From Cyanoderma ruficeps (taxonomy: Eukaryota > Chordata > Aves > Passeriformes > Timaliidae), in the NCBI GenBank assembly GCA_008694505.1, contig VZDJ01000623.1:4460442-4524441 (forward strand): a DNA stretch of 64,000 nucleotides. Direction: 5' to 3'. The position numbers and the translations under genes were made by a program. Every line of letters begins with the position of its first letter. Position 1 is the first letter of the stretch. The notes beneath the pieces are model-generated. The model did no database searches, was not told where the DNA came from, and saw nothing but the letters and a program-made list of their open reading frames with translations. Shown piece after piece: positions 32,956-47,470 of the stretch.

Positions 32956-35900
32956 TGACTGATCTATTAAGCTGCTCTACCCAGCTGGAAAACACTCTGC
33001 ACTTTCATGTCCTATATTATTCCACCACTCTGTTTATTTTGCCCATTAATGAAAATGCTTTCAGAGTGGATTAGATATAATCAAAATATTATGATCTCCC
33101 CACCTTCAAGGTTTGGCACAACATAAAACACAGGCCAGTGCAACTGACCAGCCAAGGAACAGATTAGCTGTGACAGATAGAGAGTGTCATATTGCTGTTG
33201 CAAAACAATCCCCCTGCATGTGTGAGTGGCTGGAGGGAATGCATTAAAGAAATAAACTTGCAATGAAAATAGGATATATTTGTAAACACAGAATGCTCAT
33301 ATAGGAGTTGCATAACCTGACCATTGCCTATGAATACCACCTGAGAAACTACTAATATATACAAAATAAAAGGAGAGTTTAATGATAAGATGACAACACA
33401 TTTCCTAAATTACTCAAATTTCAGAGAACATCAAAATTTACCAAAAGTGACAATCCATGAATGAACAAAAATGTGAATTAAAATTTTTGGAAATGGTAAT
33501 AACTTCAGAGACAAAATTTCTTTTGACCCAACACTCCCATGAGCAGTGAACAGTTCCATATTTCCCACATAACAACAAATAGGATTTTTCTAGTGGATGT
33601 AAAGCTTACAGAGTGTATGTTTGTATTATGGATCATTGTAATGATCAAATCATCATAACACACTGAAGGCATATAAATATGAGCAATGCCATATAAAAAT
33701 AAATGAGAACAGAGTGGATATTCATATAGTTCCTTCTCCAGAGGCAAACAGGGGATTAAGTAACTTAGTGAATGATGATGAAAAGACAAAGTACTGCAGT
33801 AAACTCAGTCCTGCTGTAAATAGACACAACCCCATTGACAACTGGATCTGTTCTTGTCCAAAGCCATATTTAGGATGGAAGGTTTCCATCCCCATGGTGC
33901 ATTCATTACATCTGTCTCACACTAAAGCAGCTCCATTGCTCTCACTAAATGGAGCATGTCATTTTCTTAAATAAGTGCCTGGCCATAAAGTATATATAGA
34001 ACATTGTGGGAGAAAAACAGCTTCCAATTCTGATCTGTGCCTTTGATTTCACAAGTCCTATTTCTATCATCAATCACATTTACAGCACATTCATTTTAAT
34101 TCCCCAAAATACTGCAATTATATGAGAGAACGACCCCCTATTATCAAAACAGAGCCCTGATGTGCCTCCACAGTTAAGCTGACGTAAAACACTTGACTTT
34201 GGCTCTTGAGAAAGTGCAGCAGGTAGATTACAGGCTCAGACAGCAGAAGTGGAAATGCAAAGTTCTTGCTACCAATCCAAGTTCTTTGGGATTTAGCTTT
34301 ACCTGGGATTTCTCTCCAGGAGCTGTGACACAGAATCCAGCCTCTCTCCAAGTTTCTAGAAGTGCCAGGACTCAGGTACCAGAGTTCCTACAACATTTGA
34401 GGGTTACAAGAAAAAGTGACCACAGATTTCAATGACACATTGCTGGGTTCTCATCCCCCAGCTGTCAACATCAGCATATTTCTCTTTTGCATACTAAAGT
34501 TCCTGCCTGGAACATTTGCCTGGATTTCCTTTCCCCAAAATGCCTAAGCACAAACAAGAAGTTGCTACAACACTGAAGTTTCTGGGAGATTGGCACATTT
34601 GCTGTGTTCAGTATAAACTGAGACTATAACATTTTCTGATGGGTCAAAAAAAAAAAAAAAAGGTTGTTTTGTATAGTTATGAAACCATTTTGCCATGACT
34701 ACATAGTTTTCATTCTAAATATTATTACATCAGCATCATGGTTTATCACTAATTGTCAGATCATGATATAGCTATTATTTCCTGCCAGCAATTAGGAATT
34801 TTGAAAGTACGTCTATATCTTCTTTTGGTGTCCAAAGAAGTTTCATCAACCTCAGAACTTGTGTCAGATATATGGGGAGGAAATGCACTCAGTATGGGTG
34901 TCAGAAAGAGAGAGTGTTGAGCAGATTTACAGAAATGATTGAATGTTTGCAGCAGACATAACAAGCCACAGTGGGTTCCTCCAAAAGATGTGACTTTACT
35001 CCCAAGAAACAAATTGCCTACTCCTATACAGGTGTGCATTACATTGATGTGGAAGTAACTGAGATTTCTCCATGCATTTTAGAAAGAATTGGATTAGAAG
35101 TATGATCCATCTCTGCTCTGATCTCACAGCATGTAGAAATACCGATATGAGTAGCAATGGGTACATATCCAAATGACTGGCTGAAAACAGCCCAGATTGA
35201 ATAACCTTGCTCTTATGGGCATCTTTACCCAGTCTCTTCTGGGATGGAATTGCTGTGTTTGCCTCATGGGTGCAGAAAAAAGGGATTCAGATAAATGGGC
35301 ATACCTTGCATGGTGAGTTGCATGATGAAGTGTATGCAAAATAAAAAACATAACCTTTGTTACTGTTAATCCTGCATTTAACTGGATTAACTGAAACATG
35401 GAACCAGGGTTAAGAGAGAAGTATTTTATATAAAAAAGGACAATATATATGCATTTAAATGAGGGAAAGAGTGGAAATGCATGGTTAGTAAAGACAATGT
35501 GTCATTCCTCGTTCTCCAATTCAGAGTAAATAAAACAACTCTATTTTCCATCCAACAAATCAATCAAACCACTCCATGAGTAAAATGACACCCTATTGTT
35601 TCTGATGGTGGCTTCCAGAATGAATGTGAAGTTATGTGTGTTTTGTTTAGCAGAATTAAATCTTCTCCTCAGATCCCACCAGCCATGTCCCAAAACTTAT
35701 CTTTCTCTGTCAGAATCCCTGTAAATCTCTGTAAATCATTATTTTTCATTTGAAGGGTCTCTCTGAAACCTTTCCTGCACTTCTCATTCCAGGCATCCAC
35801 AGGGATGTTGTGTGTTTTTGGAGCATGAGGAAGTGCTCTCTGTTTTCAGCTGCTGTGCTGTCTCCACCCAGAAACCACTAGCATTTTTGAAGAAAAGTTG

Positions 35901-38900
35901 GAATACTTTCTGCAACATCCTTCTCCTTCTGACTTTTAGCTGCAAGGGAATGAGAAGTGAAGGCATGCACCAAGACCAAGGGCATGGCTGAAGTGCAGCT
36001 CCTGGGTAAGCAAGCAGCAGGTGAGGCTTCTCACTGTTTCTCCACACACTTTGTTATGTTTACAAAGTTTGATCCATGGCTTTGTGGCTCCACCACATCA
36101 GACCTGACCCTGAACACAGGCTGTTAAAGTCCTGTGAGGAAAGAGAAGGGCTGCTGACCCTGTGGATGTTCTTGAAGACTTGACACCTCCTTGACCACAA
36201 TGCTGCTTACTTGTCTTCAAAAATGTCCCTCTGAGAGTGTCCCAGAATGGACACTGGATGGCAACAGCTCACATTTTCCACAAAAGGGAGAGGTGAGCAT
36301 TGCTCCTGCACAACTCACTGCTTTGAGCTTTTCTGGATCTTTTCATGTATCTACAGTGAAGGAGAAACTGATTTTTTTCTCTAAGTCATGCTCAGACAAC
36401 TTAAAATGACACTTAATTGACTCTGCCATGCATTGTGCTGTCCATACACAAAAGTCAAGGAATGCAGAATCCCCTTTTCTCCTTGATTTTATACTTTTAG
36501 AGCAGAAGGACAGGACCTGTAACTGAGCTGCTTATCAGAAGTGATCTGCTTAGTAATAATTTCCAAATGTGTTGGACTTCTACACCATTGGAAATTCTTA
36601 CATCCATTTTCGTAGGTGATTTAGACACATTCTTGAGAAACAAAATAGTGGAATTCATTGCTGTAAGTATTGACTTATAAATATTATCATTCAAAAAACT
36701 AATACTTATCACACAAACAGGGAACAAAGGCCAGCCTGGATCCATAAAGTCTTCGAATTTCTACATTTCTGTGCATTAATCAACATTTATCAAAAAAAAA
36801 TTAGATCTAGCTAGTGGTTACACTCTTAGCAGTCTGGCTAAGATAATAAATGTCTTAAAACATTTATTTTCATCCAGTTCAGCAGCAAATTAATGCTAAA
36901 GCCATCAACATTGCCTTTATGTACTGTGGTCATGCTCCTGACTTCTTTGCTCAGCTTCATCCATGTGTAGAAAGAAACAATAGAGAAAGGGACTTGTTAT
37001 GAAATTGCTCTGTCACTGATGAATGTTACAATAAAATGATATTAAGGGTTAAGGAAAAGGACTCTGCAGTAATGTTGGTTAAGTGTTTATGAGATGGCAA
37101 GAAAGCTAGTGAGATAGTTCTGGCAGAGAAACTCTTGGGATGTTGTTGCCTCTCTTTAAAATTTAGTTTAGCAGCAGTGGATGCAGTTGCTGTACTTGAG
37201 TTCGAGTCTTCTAGTGCCATAGAATATTTGGTGTCACAATCCATTTATTTCAACTAAATTTTTTGCATCCAAACATTTCTGTTTAGTTACACTGGAAAAA
37301 TGAGATTGCTGGAAGTCTTCTGCATGCTCATTTCTTCTTCCAATTTCTCACTTGCTTGAGGCAAATGATTTTCTGAGAACCTTGTATGTGATTAAAGATG
37401 CAATAACTCTTCCCAGGAAAAGCAATAATACCATCCACCAGTATCACATTCCCACTTCTTAATTAAGATTCTATGCTTTTGTTATTTGTTGACAGTAACC
37501 AACATGCACATACTTCTGCATAATTATACCACAGGTTCATTAGGATCCATGCACATATATGTCTTTGCCATTTGGAACTCACATCCATCCAAGCCTCACA
37601 GATCATGTCAATGAAAATAAAACTAGTCTTAAAAAATGAAATCTAGTAAGCTATGGGTAAAAGCAATTGAAAATTTTAGGAAAAATGAACTTTACGGAGA
37701 TCATAATTTTTCCACACTATGGAGCACAAATGTTCCTAATATAAATTTCAGAAACATAAACTAGCATCTGAAGTACAAACTGTTATATTTGTATAGGTTG
37801 AAGTTTTGCTCCTGGTATTTCTCAATGTGAATTGCAGTTAGTTTGCACCATGTAACCTTGGATGTCACACTGGGATTTAACATGACTTTTCAACAGAAAA
37901 ATTTTAGCAATCAACAATGAAACCCAAAAGTGTAAAGTTTAATGGCTGTGGCCTAGAGTTCATGAGAGACTTTACAGTGATGACTAATTAAAAATGTCCT
38001 GCAACTGTCAGAGCACATCCTTAGCAAGAGGCTCTAGAGACTCTTACGACCACACAGATTTTGCCTCAATTTAAGCATTTCAATGAGACTTTTAAGAAAG
38101 CGTTTTGGTCATCACAGACTCTTTGCTAGAGTTAATGAGGACAGATAAAGAGCTGCAGAGGGAGAATCAGTTGTTAAGTGGATTGAAAAAAAAAAACTGT
38201 CATGTACAAGGGCTTAAACACCCCCTGAGATGCACAAATTCCTCTTGTCTATTGACTGGCACCTGAAGTGGAGAGGAAGGAATCCAGTCTCCAGAGGACT
38301 ACTACTTCCTAAGCGTCCTCCCCAGTGTAAATACTTCAGTGACTGTGTCAATTCTGAGTTCTGGTTATGCTCCTTGGCCAGCAGCAGTTTGGATCCTGCT
38401 CCCTCCTTGGTCTGGAAAACAACATTTCTCCGAAAAGTGACCTAATCACCCATAACTGAGATTGCAGTCACTACTTACTCCTTCTACTGAAAATATATCA
38501 CTGTGCAGACACTCATGCAGAAAGAAGAAAAAATCCCAAAACCCCACAAAGATGACTGGTTTTAGCTGAGGTACAGCAGCATTAACCTGCACTGGGCTGG
38601 GGACAATGCCTTGAAGCTGAATCCGGAAATTTCAAGAATCTCACTGACACCCAACTGCTGATGTTTCACACCCATTTTCTTTATGGGTCTGCCACTTAAA
38701 CACCCAGTTAGGACTGGATATTCACATGGTGCAGGAATCATCAGGGAAAAAAAATCACCTAGGTCCAGATGCACCAAGGACAATCCTGAAAAAAGGCGAT
38801 GTAAAATATCTTTGGACATAACTCTGATGTGTATGATAGTTCAGTGTGATGAATTCATCTGAATTCAGCCAGTGAGTTGGGAAGATAAAATCTACAAATT

Positions 38901-41155
38901 AATCTTATTTGTGTTATGTTATTCCCTTGTTCTAAGAAAAAAATCTTAGTAAGTTGAATTTTATAGGGTGCTTTTATTATTCAAATTTCAGCAACAATTA
39001 TAAAAAGAAGGGAAAAACATGATAAATTTCAGCAGTACTATGTGAGGTGCCATTCCCAAACTAGAAAGAAATGTTCATTCAGAGTAGAATCATGAAATGT
39101 AACTTGTTATAAACTTCCTGGAAAAAAATAGTACAGAAGAGATTTCCATTTAAGGACTTTCCAGGATACGCCAGCTGCTATTAGCTATCTGCACTGAACA
39201 GCTAAGGAATGCTAGAGTAAAGCTTTTAAGTAGGATCCCAATTTAATTTAATTTTCTGATATTTATTAAATGTTGCCCTGCTACTGAAATCAGAATTTTT
39301 AAGTTAACATAACTTTTTAATTTCAAAGCCTTTTTTGATGAAGCAGATTCTCAGTAATGTTTCTGCTCCTAAGACAGCTCTTGTTTAGGACAATGATTTT
39401 TAAGAGCAGGAAACTGAAACACTTTCAAAGCAATCAGGGCACTTTCACAGATTCCCCAGGGTTTCATAGAAATATCTTGACTTGAATGAGCTTCTCTGAG
39501 TGCTGGTAATTCATGGATCTAAAGAGAAGGCAGTCAGGTAGTAGCTAATACTAGCCAAGAAAGCTCTGTGATATCCTTCTGTTTGAACCATGAGAGTCCC
39601 AAGAGACTTCACAACATCTGCCTAGAACTCTAACAAGGTTAACTCTACTCAATGCTCACTCAGCTTTGGTAGAATAAATCATGACATAATGGTAAATCAA
39701 GTATTCCACTTCCCCAGCTTTATGTGCAAATCACCAAGTTCAGCTATAAAACTATCATCTATTTCCAGATACTTGACATTTATTTTTCCTTCCATAATCA
39801 AGAATTACAATCATAATAAATAGAGCTCAGTTTACTCTGCTGTTATTCCATGGCATCCCAGTGATGTGAAACACAAGCAAGCAAGGTTTTATTGTTGGAT
39901 AAAATGTCCAACATCCCTTTAAACATCTCTGTGTACATGCACTTCCTGTGGTTTGGATAAACCCATCTAGTAAAACTGCTGCCATAATGAGACTGAAGTG
40001 TAAAACTCAACAGAAAATGCATTTTTACTGAAGTGAAATGGAGTTCATGTCTGATTATCCTGTCTTTCTAAAAAATCATCACTGTGATATGCTCTGGGGA
40101 ATCTCTGCAAGGCTTTCCAGTCTATATGAAAATAACCTATTGAAGTAAGAATAATAAACAGTTAATTAACTGGTCCTTTTGCATGGCAGCTACTGGATAC
40201 TGAAATAATACGGAATTCTCACAAATCATATTGTCAACTTTACTGGTTTTGGAAGTTTTTTGCTGGGCTTTTTTGTGGGGGTTTCACTGTTAGGTTTTGG
40301 GTTTTTTCTTTAAGGTGAGTATTGTGAATTTTTTTAAAGCAAATTCAGTAAGAGTGTGTGTTATTCATGCTTGGTTCATAGGATTACTCAGTAACTGTTT
40401 CCCCTCAGTATTTTTTAGATGAGTAAGAAATCATTAAATCAATTTCAGAAGAGTGTTTGTAGTAGTTTTGGAGGTTTTGTTAAGTTTTTCAAGCCACCAT
40501 TCATATGAAAATTTCTCTAGGACAGTTTTTGAAGACAAAAGACATGTAAAAAAATAAGGTTTTCATTCCTTATGAACAGTGCTAGAACCAAGGGTACACT
40601 CTTTTTAAACCATGCTGAGATTCAGATTGAGCTTGTCAAATTTCAGCGCTGAAATTTATGTATGCAGCCTCAGTCAGCAGGGCAGGCTCATTCCATAGTG
40701 CAGGAAAATAAATGGAGAACTCCACTGGGACGTTCGTCTTGTGTATTCTCAAAACCTGTCTTCAGACAGATCAAATCATCTCTTAGCAGTGCCTGTATCT
40801 TTAGACTGATAAAAAAGCAAGCTTTAGAGGTTAATTTAGTCCAGAAATCTATTTGAAGCCTCAAAAGCACTGCCAAAATGAATCCCACCCTGAATGAGAA
40901 AAGAAAGATTTCTAAGTGTCTTTGTGTGTTTCTGTTCAGAAGCTTCAATATTTTATCTATCAATGAGATATTCCTGAGACTTTCTGGACTTCAGAAACAA
41001 AGACATTAACATGCTCAGTTCTGAGTGTAACACTGGATGTGGGCTCCCATCTTTTGGGACATAATTCTGAAAAATCAAAACCCATGCAGAGGTATGTGGT
41101 GCACTTCCCTTAAACATCTCAGTCAAGCCAGAATTAAATGTGGCTTCATGCTTAG

Positions 41156-41330
41156 ACTCATAGAACAACAGAATTTGGAATTATGTAAAACTGGAGATCT
41201 GGAGATCTTCACGCTTGCCCCCCTGCTCAGAGCAAGGATAAATAGAGCAGGCTGTGCAAGATTGTGTCCAGTCCAATTTTAAGTATGTTGAAGAGTGAAG
41301 ACCCTATAGTGTCTCTGGGATACCTTAAAT
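41156..41330 (-). repeat. Old CR1 LINE 3' fragment
   Basis: Reverse-orientation CR1 3' region: GACTCATAGAACAACAGAAT, then CTGGAGATCTTCA, 'CCCCTGCTCAGAGCAAGG', 'GATTGTGTCCAGTCCA' and a decayed end. It is strongly diverged. Confidence 0.72.
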
Positions 41331-44300
41331 ACATACAGTTTTGGTTTATGTGTTCTCTAATTTATTATTTTAATGCAACTTGGTAAGAATTACTTCTTTA
41401 GTAATTATATTCAGAGATATGACTGCAGCTACTGCAGATGTGCCAAAATTAGTTTTAAACTCTCTGCTTTGAGTTTTGGTAGCAATGCACTAGCAACAGA
41501 AAGAGTGAGGTTAGAATGAAATAATTCTACTTTTTCTTGATTTTTGCAATCCTAAACTCTTTTCCTGTGATACACAAAGCCCACCAATCAAGTAGGTACT
41601 GGAAAAGTATTAGAAATATTTTTATCCTTACCAAATTCAGTCACTAGTGGAAATGCTGCAGAAATTGTGAGGGGAATTGTTGTTTTGAGAATTAAATCTT
41701 GCATGTGCTGCTTTTTTGTAGTCATGGGGTTTTTTGAGAAAAGCACACTACATTGGTGAGCTGACTGATATTTAGAAGACAAGCTGTCCTAAGGAACGTA
41801 AAAATGACATATGAAAAACAAAAAGAAAAAAAGAAAGTGCTTTACAAACAATATGGGAGAGAAAAAACATTCATCTAATGGAGTGACAACAGGCATTCAC
41901 TTGTGATCTAGTAAAGCTGAAGTGCCTTTGTAGTAAGAGGAGAGAATAAGGCATTTCTAAAGCTCACTTCAGTCTAAAGCAAATACCTGGAAGAGTTTAG
42001 ACAAATTATGTTACAATTTCTCCCCAGTGACTGCAAATAGAGCTCAGAGTGACCAGCTCAACTATTGACAACTATTAATATAAATGCTTAGAGTTAGGTG
42101 AGACAAATCCCACCCCAACAGTCTGAAAGAGGATGTCTTTTCCAATCTTCTTTTTCTGTCTCCCTGTCTCTCTCTGGGGTAAGATGGAATTTCTGAGAAA
42201 TCTGGACTGTCATAAGAAAGGAAGTTACAACTACAGCAAAAACCTTTTGGTGTATAAAGAGCCTATGAATTTTTAGGCCTCAAAACACCCTTAACATCAT
42301 CAACAAGAAATGGATTGCTTTTGTTTCCTGGGATTAAAAGGATAATTACTTTCATGCATACCTAGAACCAAATTGCTGGTTTAATCCTCTCAAATGTCTG
42401 TACTGGCTTTTCAGAGGGTACTGCAGACCATATCCTCTATGATTAGTTCACTGGAACAGAGGGAAGCTATTTGAGGAGGTGAAGTCCAAGCTGTGTTACC
42501 ACTGTGCAGAGACAGCATGAGTGAAGGAAATGCCTAAGGAACCTGTAGCCCCATTGCACAGTGACAATAACAGGGCAATGAGCCCAAAGTTATCCTCAGT
42601 GATACAGGGTAACAAAAACTAGTCTAGTTCAACCATCACAGGCTTGCCAGGTCTCCTGCAGGAGGGAAAGGCTTACCTAAGGAACAGAAGAGAGTTAAGT
42701 TTTACTTGACTTCTGGAGGATTCTGTTTTTCCCTGTAAAGTCATTCTGGGAATAGAGTGCTTCCATAAACTTAGCCTTCCTGAAGACATGTAGGGTCCTG
42801 CATTGAGGACTGAAATGTATTTCAATGACTGGATCAATTAAGTGTTATGAATCAAGCAAGAAAGTAAAGTTACATTCAGGAAAGGGTACATGTTGTGTTG
42901 CTACAACTTCCCAGCAAATAGTTAGGTGAGTAATAAAGCTACAATCCAGTAGTGATACTGAGACAAAGCAAAGCACTGGCTTGTTCTCTTTCAATTAGGT
43001 TATTCCATAAGGTAGATTGAGTTTATTAAGAATAGAAAGTAACTTTTTATTTTTCTCTTTAACTTTGTAAGTTCTCAAGTTAGTCTTAAAAAATCTTTTC
43101 TTCCAAATCTGCTTGCTGAGAGCTGCACAATACCAATATACACTGTGTTAACAAGCCATCTGACCTCTTTAAATATGTGCCTATGTAGTCTAATAATATT
43201 AAAGAACGGGATTCAAATACAAATGATAGACTGTTTTATATCTATAGAGAGAGAGAATCCAGTCATTAGGGATGTGGAATAGGGGGAAAGACACATGGCT
43301 GTGTAGGTCTGGATTAGAAAACAGCTTCCAATTGCTTTTGTCTTTGATGCTGTGGAATTTATTGGCTTTGTTCTTGTAAATTCATAGGAGAGCTGGTAGG
43401 AAAGAAATATAAATCTGTTTGAACCCCCAGAAATACCAGGTGTACAGGATTAAAGTAAAACCTTTAAAAAGTTCATATCAAGCAGACTCTATGAAGCATA
43501 TAACTCTGATCTATTCTTCCCTGGGTAAAAATTCAGTGAAAGGAAAAAAAAAAAAAAAGATGCAGTGTGTAAGTACAGAAGGTTTACAATTTTCCCTTCT
43601 GTATTCAACATTCAAATTGGATGGACATGGGCCAGTGGCTGGAAGAGTAGAAGTTACATGGGACAAGTTAATATGCATTGGCACAGAGCTTTGTATTCAG
43701 GCTTGCTTGCATAGCTCCTGCTGTTGTTATTAAAAGCTCTGGATATCTATTATGAGAGTCATGTACTTCAGCAATCCATACTGTGCAGAGTTTTACTGAA
43801 ACAAAATGATTACTTTCTTCTAGTAATGACTTTTCTAAATGCCTTTTTCTTACCACAGCAAAGTTATTTGAAAAATGTGATTTTTGCTGCACCTTCAAAC
43901 CAAAGAAACAGAGAGAGATACACAAATGCACTTTTTTCTTCTCCTCCATTTCTTTGCAACTATAGTGTTTAAATGGCTTAAAACCATTGCACCTATTGGC
44001 TGCTTTGTGTGCCATTTCCATATTTTATATCAATTACTGAAATAAAAAGATTCTGCACTTTTTCTGACCACAAGCTGAATACTTGCTTACCACCATGAAG
44101 GTTTGTTTGTTAAAGCTTTGCTATTATGAAGTTGAAAATATTCTCCTTTTCATGAATTGGGGTACCAATGGTTGGATCCATTCTCCTTTTTCATTCTTTG
44201 TCATGTTCCTATTTAAGCATCTTCCTACTCCAGTATCACCATGTGGTTCTGCAGTTGGATTCTGTCCACGTGGTTGAGTTTATCTGTGCCTGGCAATCCT

Positions 44301-45341
44301 CCAGTTATCATGATAAGTATTGTGGCCATGGTTAGATATGTACACAGGAAACATGTAACCAAAAGAAACACTTTATCACTCTTTCTTTCTTTGTAATAAA
44401 AATAGGAATGATTTCTATTGTTTTTGGAAAGTAAACAAAGATTCTGATTTGAAAACTGCATTTGGGGTAGGAGTTGGCCACAAATTTGTTACAGCTTGAC
44501 TTCTATATATGAGTGAGGGCTCTAAGACACTGAAGTCCATGAAGATCTAGTCAATACAAGCAAGAGGGCTGAAGAGGGAAGGATGCCACCTTTGTTTTTA
44601 CTTTTGTTAAGCTTTCACTGATATTTTTCATGCAACTTTGCTCCCTTTCTCTGTTATCTGCTACCCCAGACATCCTGTCAAGCAGTGACGCAATGTAGAG
44701 AGAGTTTAGCAGCAGATTGGATGTGCCCACACATGAAGATGGCAACACCCCCTCAGCTACTGCTACCACTTCTCTCTCTCTTTTACTTGTTTTCCTGCTT
44801 CATGAGCTCTCTGACTGCCCCCTTTGCAGAGCTGAGGTAAGGCTGCAGAGAGGAGCTGAACTGAGGGGTCAGAGCTGGGAGAACATCAAGACCTCAAGGT
44901 CCTACAGTGTGACCTGGAGGGATGCAGCTCTGGACCACCCTGCAGCAGTCACTGTACAAACAGAAGTAGCTCACCCCCATTCAAAATGAATTTATTTTAC
45001 TCAAGCTATCTTATCAGGAGCACTCCTGACTTGTGCTATGTTTGAATCATGTCAAGGCATTTCTGAAAGAGAGGGAATTGACACAAATCAAATGTTTATC
45101 AAGGATGTGAGAAGTAAAACACTATTTGTAGCTATAGCACAGAGCTTGAACTTGTTTAGTTTCCACCACAGACACTCCTTGACAGACCAAGGCAGCAATG
45201 CACACTTCAACATGCACCCAAACTGGTCTTTAAAATGGCAATTCCTTTTTTGTTTTTTTTTTTCAGGATGGATGAAATCAATTGGTTCAATTAAAAATCC
45301 ATTCAGAGAATTTTCTTTCCTTCGATGTGTATAAGATACAG
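41331..45341. other. Gene-free stretch
   Basis: No gene is visible. An A15 run lies at 43544-43558. The ORFs at 43419-43733 and 43668-44021 overlap on opposite strands and match nothing known. Confidence 0.55.
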
Positions 45342-45415
45342 GTGAAAAGGAATAGGCCTGCAATCCTGCAAGAGTTTAAATATCTTATTCTAGTTTGTCA
45401 GAAAACTACTTTGTC
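45342..45415 (+). repeat. Exact 74-bp copy of 32882-32955, ending at an N
   Basis: Every base equals 32882-32955, and the copy stops exactly where a single N (45416) begins. That is the signature of a wrong contig end or gap-fill error rather than a transposed element. Confidence 0.92.
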
Positions 45416-45416
45416 N
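45416..45416. other. Single-N assembly join
   Basis: One unknown base separates the duplicated 74-bp segment from unrelated sequence. The true distance and order across this point are uncertain. Confidence 0.95.
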
Positions 45417-47085
45417 TTTCTTGTCTACTGCCAAGTCAGGAAAAAGGGAGGAAAAGGATAAGCACACTGGTTCTTCAAAGAAGAAGTCAAGCTTAAAAGA
45501 ACTTTTGAGGGGAAAAAAGGGCAAAACAAAACACAACCATAGCTTCAGAAAGAATCAAATGAGATATTTTTCCTCCTTTCTTGTGACTGGAACTATTTGC
45601 CACAGCAGTATTCGTTGATTTAATTGTTCCTAAATTACATTTATGGAAACTGTTGTATTGGTCTGAAAAAGCCAACAGAAACAATTTTAATAGTTAAAGC
45701 TTACCATTAAAATGTCTTCTGGGAAATTATTTTCTTGAGTTCTCATGGTTGTCTGTGGTAATGTGGCAAAATGTCTGGTGCATGTGGGAATCCAGATATT
45801 AAGACTCTAGTTGTGTCTAAATTCCAAACAAAATTAACTGCTTCACTTGAACCCATAGGCATTTCATTTACAAAATAATTAATATTTTCAATGGCTTTAC
45901 ATTTTGTGTGCAAAATATATCCTTCAAATATGGATAGTAGCACCTACACCAAGTGCCAGTTTAACCTGATATTATTGGGAAATATGAAATTTCCTTCCCA
46001 TCTGTTTCATTGGAAGCTCCTGCAAATTCTACTCCCTGAGAGAAATTTATCTGGGAATTGTGGCTTGGTTTATGCTAATTTAAGTTCTTGTTAGTGCTCC
46101 ATGGGGCCGAATCACTGTCGTGTCTGATAAGTTTCCCTGTTATTTGTGGTGGCTATGTACATAATCTAGTTTCACCTGGGGTAAAGATTGAGTTATTTAT
46201 TGCTGTTACTGAAGTATTCTGGGTGCTCAGAGTTAAGTCATGCAAAAACAAAACATGAGAACTGAAATCTTGAAATCTTTCCAATGTATGTCTGGTTCAT
46301 GGAGAGAGATGAGACAGAAAAAGGGAAAACTTCATTGTTCAACTTGTTGGGATTTTTTCCCTAATATTCCATAACATTCTGTTTATTTTAAAATTATGCT
46401 TAATTCTGTAACTGGAACATGTAGTGAGTGCTACATGGATGTACCTGCATTGCTCTAATTTTAATTTCAAAAAGTTTGGAGATGTATATTGACTTACAAA
46501 AATAACAAAAACCTTGATGAGAAAAACTGAGGTAAACACTTTTCTATCCTTCCTGATAGCCACACCAAAGAGCTCCCTTGGCAGCTGCTGTGACCCAACT
46601 TGTGCACACCTATTCCTGTGTCAGAGTCATTGGGGGACTGAGACTCCCACTGTCCTGATTGTCAGGAGACAAGCAATGTGCAGCCAATCACAATAGTGCC
46701 AGAAACACCAGCTTTTATTTTGCTAAAACATAGGAATTTTTAGCACATTTCACACTCCTGACTGATCTGGGAGAGCACGAGGCAGTCCCTCACTACACCA
46801 GAGCACACTGAAAGTCACACCTGGTGCAGGTGGAATACACGAACATGAGCCCTGGCATAGGCCAATCATGTACATCTTGTCTAATTTTTTAAGAAAACTG
46901 CATTTGCTCCAACACAATTTGCATACCCTCGTGGGGGATGTGGGTGCTAAAACAACAGTGATTCAGAGTTGAAGGCATTAATCAGTTTCTCAGTGCAGAT
47001 ACATCTTTAGTCTCCCCTTTTGTAGCACCAGAATCATGAAGAAAACTCCCTGATGCCTTGCAACCACCTTAACAGAATGACAGGG
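45417..47085. other. Gene-free stretch
   Basis: No gene is visible. A lysine-rich reading frame at 45421-45618 starts at a non-ATG codon and comes from purine-rich DNA. Confidence 0.55.
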
Positions 47086-47470
47086 CACAGAATCACAGGA
47101 TGGTCGAGGTTGGAAGGGGATTCTGGAGTTAATCTTCTCCACCCCCTCCTGTTCAAGCAGAGCCACCCAGTTGCCCAGGACAGTTTTTCGCAATATCTCC
47201 AAGGATGGATTTCCTACAACCTCCCTGGGCAACATATTTCAGTGCTTGATTACTCTTACAATAAATATAAATATTTCCTGATGTTCAGATGACTCCTCCA
47301 GTGTTTTGGTTTGTGCCCATAGCCTCTGCCATTGGGCACCATTGAAAACAGCCTGGCTCTGTCCCCTTTTTATCTTCTCTTCAGTTATTTACACACATCA
47401 GTAGGATCCCCCTGAGCCTTCTCTTCTCAAGGCTAAACAGTCTCAGCCCTTCCTCATAAGCGAGGTGTTC
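47086..47470 (-). repeat. CR1 LINE 3' fragment
   Basis: Clear reverse-orientation CR1: CACAGAATCACAGGATGG, GAGGTTGGAAGGGGATTCTG, 'CAAGCAGAGCCACCCAGTTG', 'TCCAAGGATGGATTTCCTAC', 'CTCCCTGGGCAACATATTTC', 'CTGAGCCTTCTCTTCTCAAG', 'CTCAGCCCTTCCTCATAAG'. It covers the 3' untranslated region only. It is moderately diverged, younger than the fragments at 1.2 and 41.2 kb. Confidence 0.92.

Larger units (their letters stand above)
25314..41155. other. Gene-free stretch, about 16 kb
   Basis: No gene is visible; ORFs are short and unrelated to known families. It holds low-complexity TA/CA-rich DNA at 29201-29305, enhancer-like blocks near 30.0 and 31.4 kb, a perfect hairpin at 31884-31906, an A16 run at 34646-34661 and the original copy of a 74-bp sequence duplicated at 45342. 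Confidence 0.6.

Noticed and set aside
43668..44021. 117-codon minus ORF overlapping a 104-codon plus ORF
   Set aside because: No family resemblance; both overlap on opposite strands in AT-rich DNA with an A15 run.
44815..44850. TTTGCAG ... GTAAGG pair suggesting a micro-exon
   Set aside because: Only seven bases lie between acceptor and donor, and no flanking exon is visible.
45421..45618. Lysine-rich reading frame next to the N
   Set aside because: Starts at TTG and reflects purine-rich DNA (AAG/AAA codons). No homologue recognised, and the sequence lies beside a suspect join.
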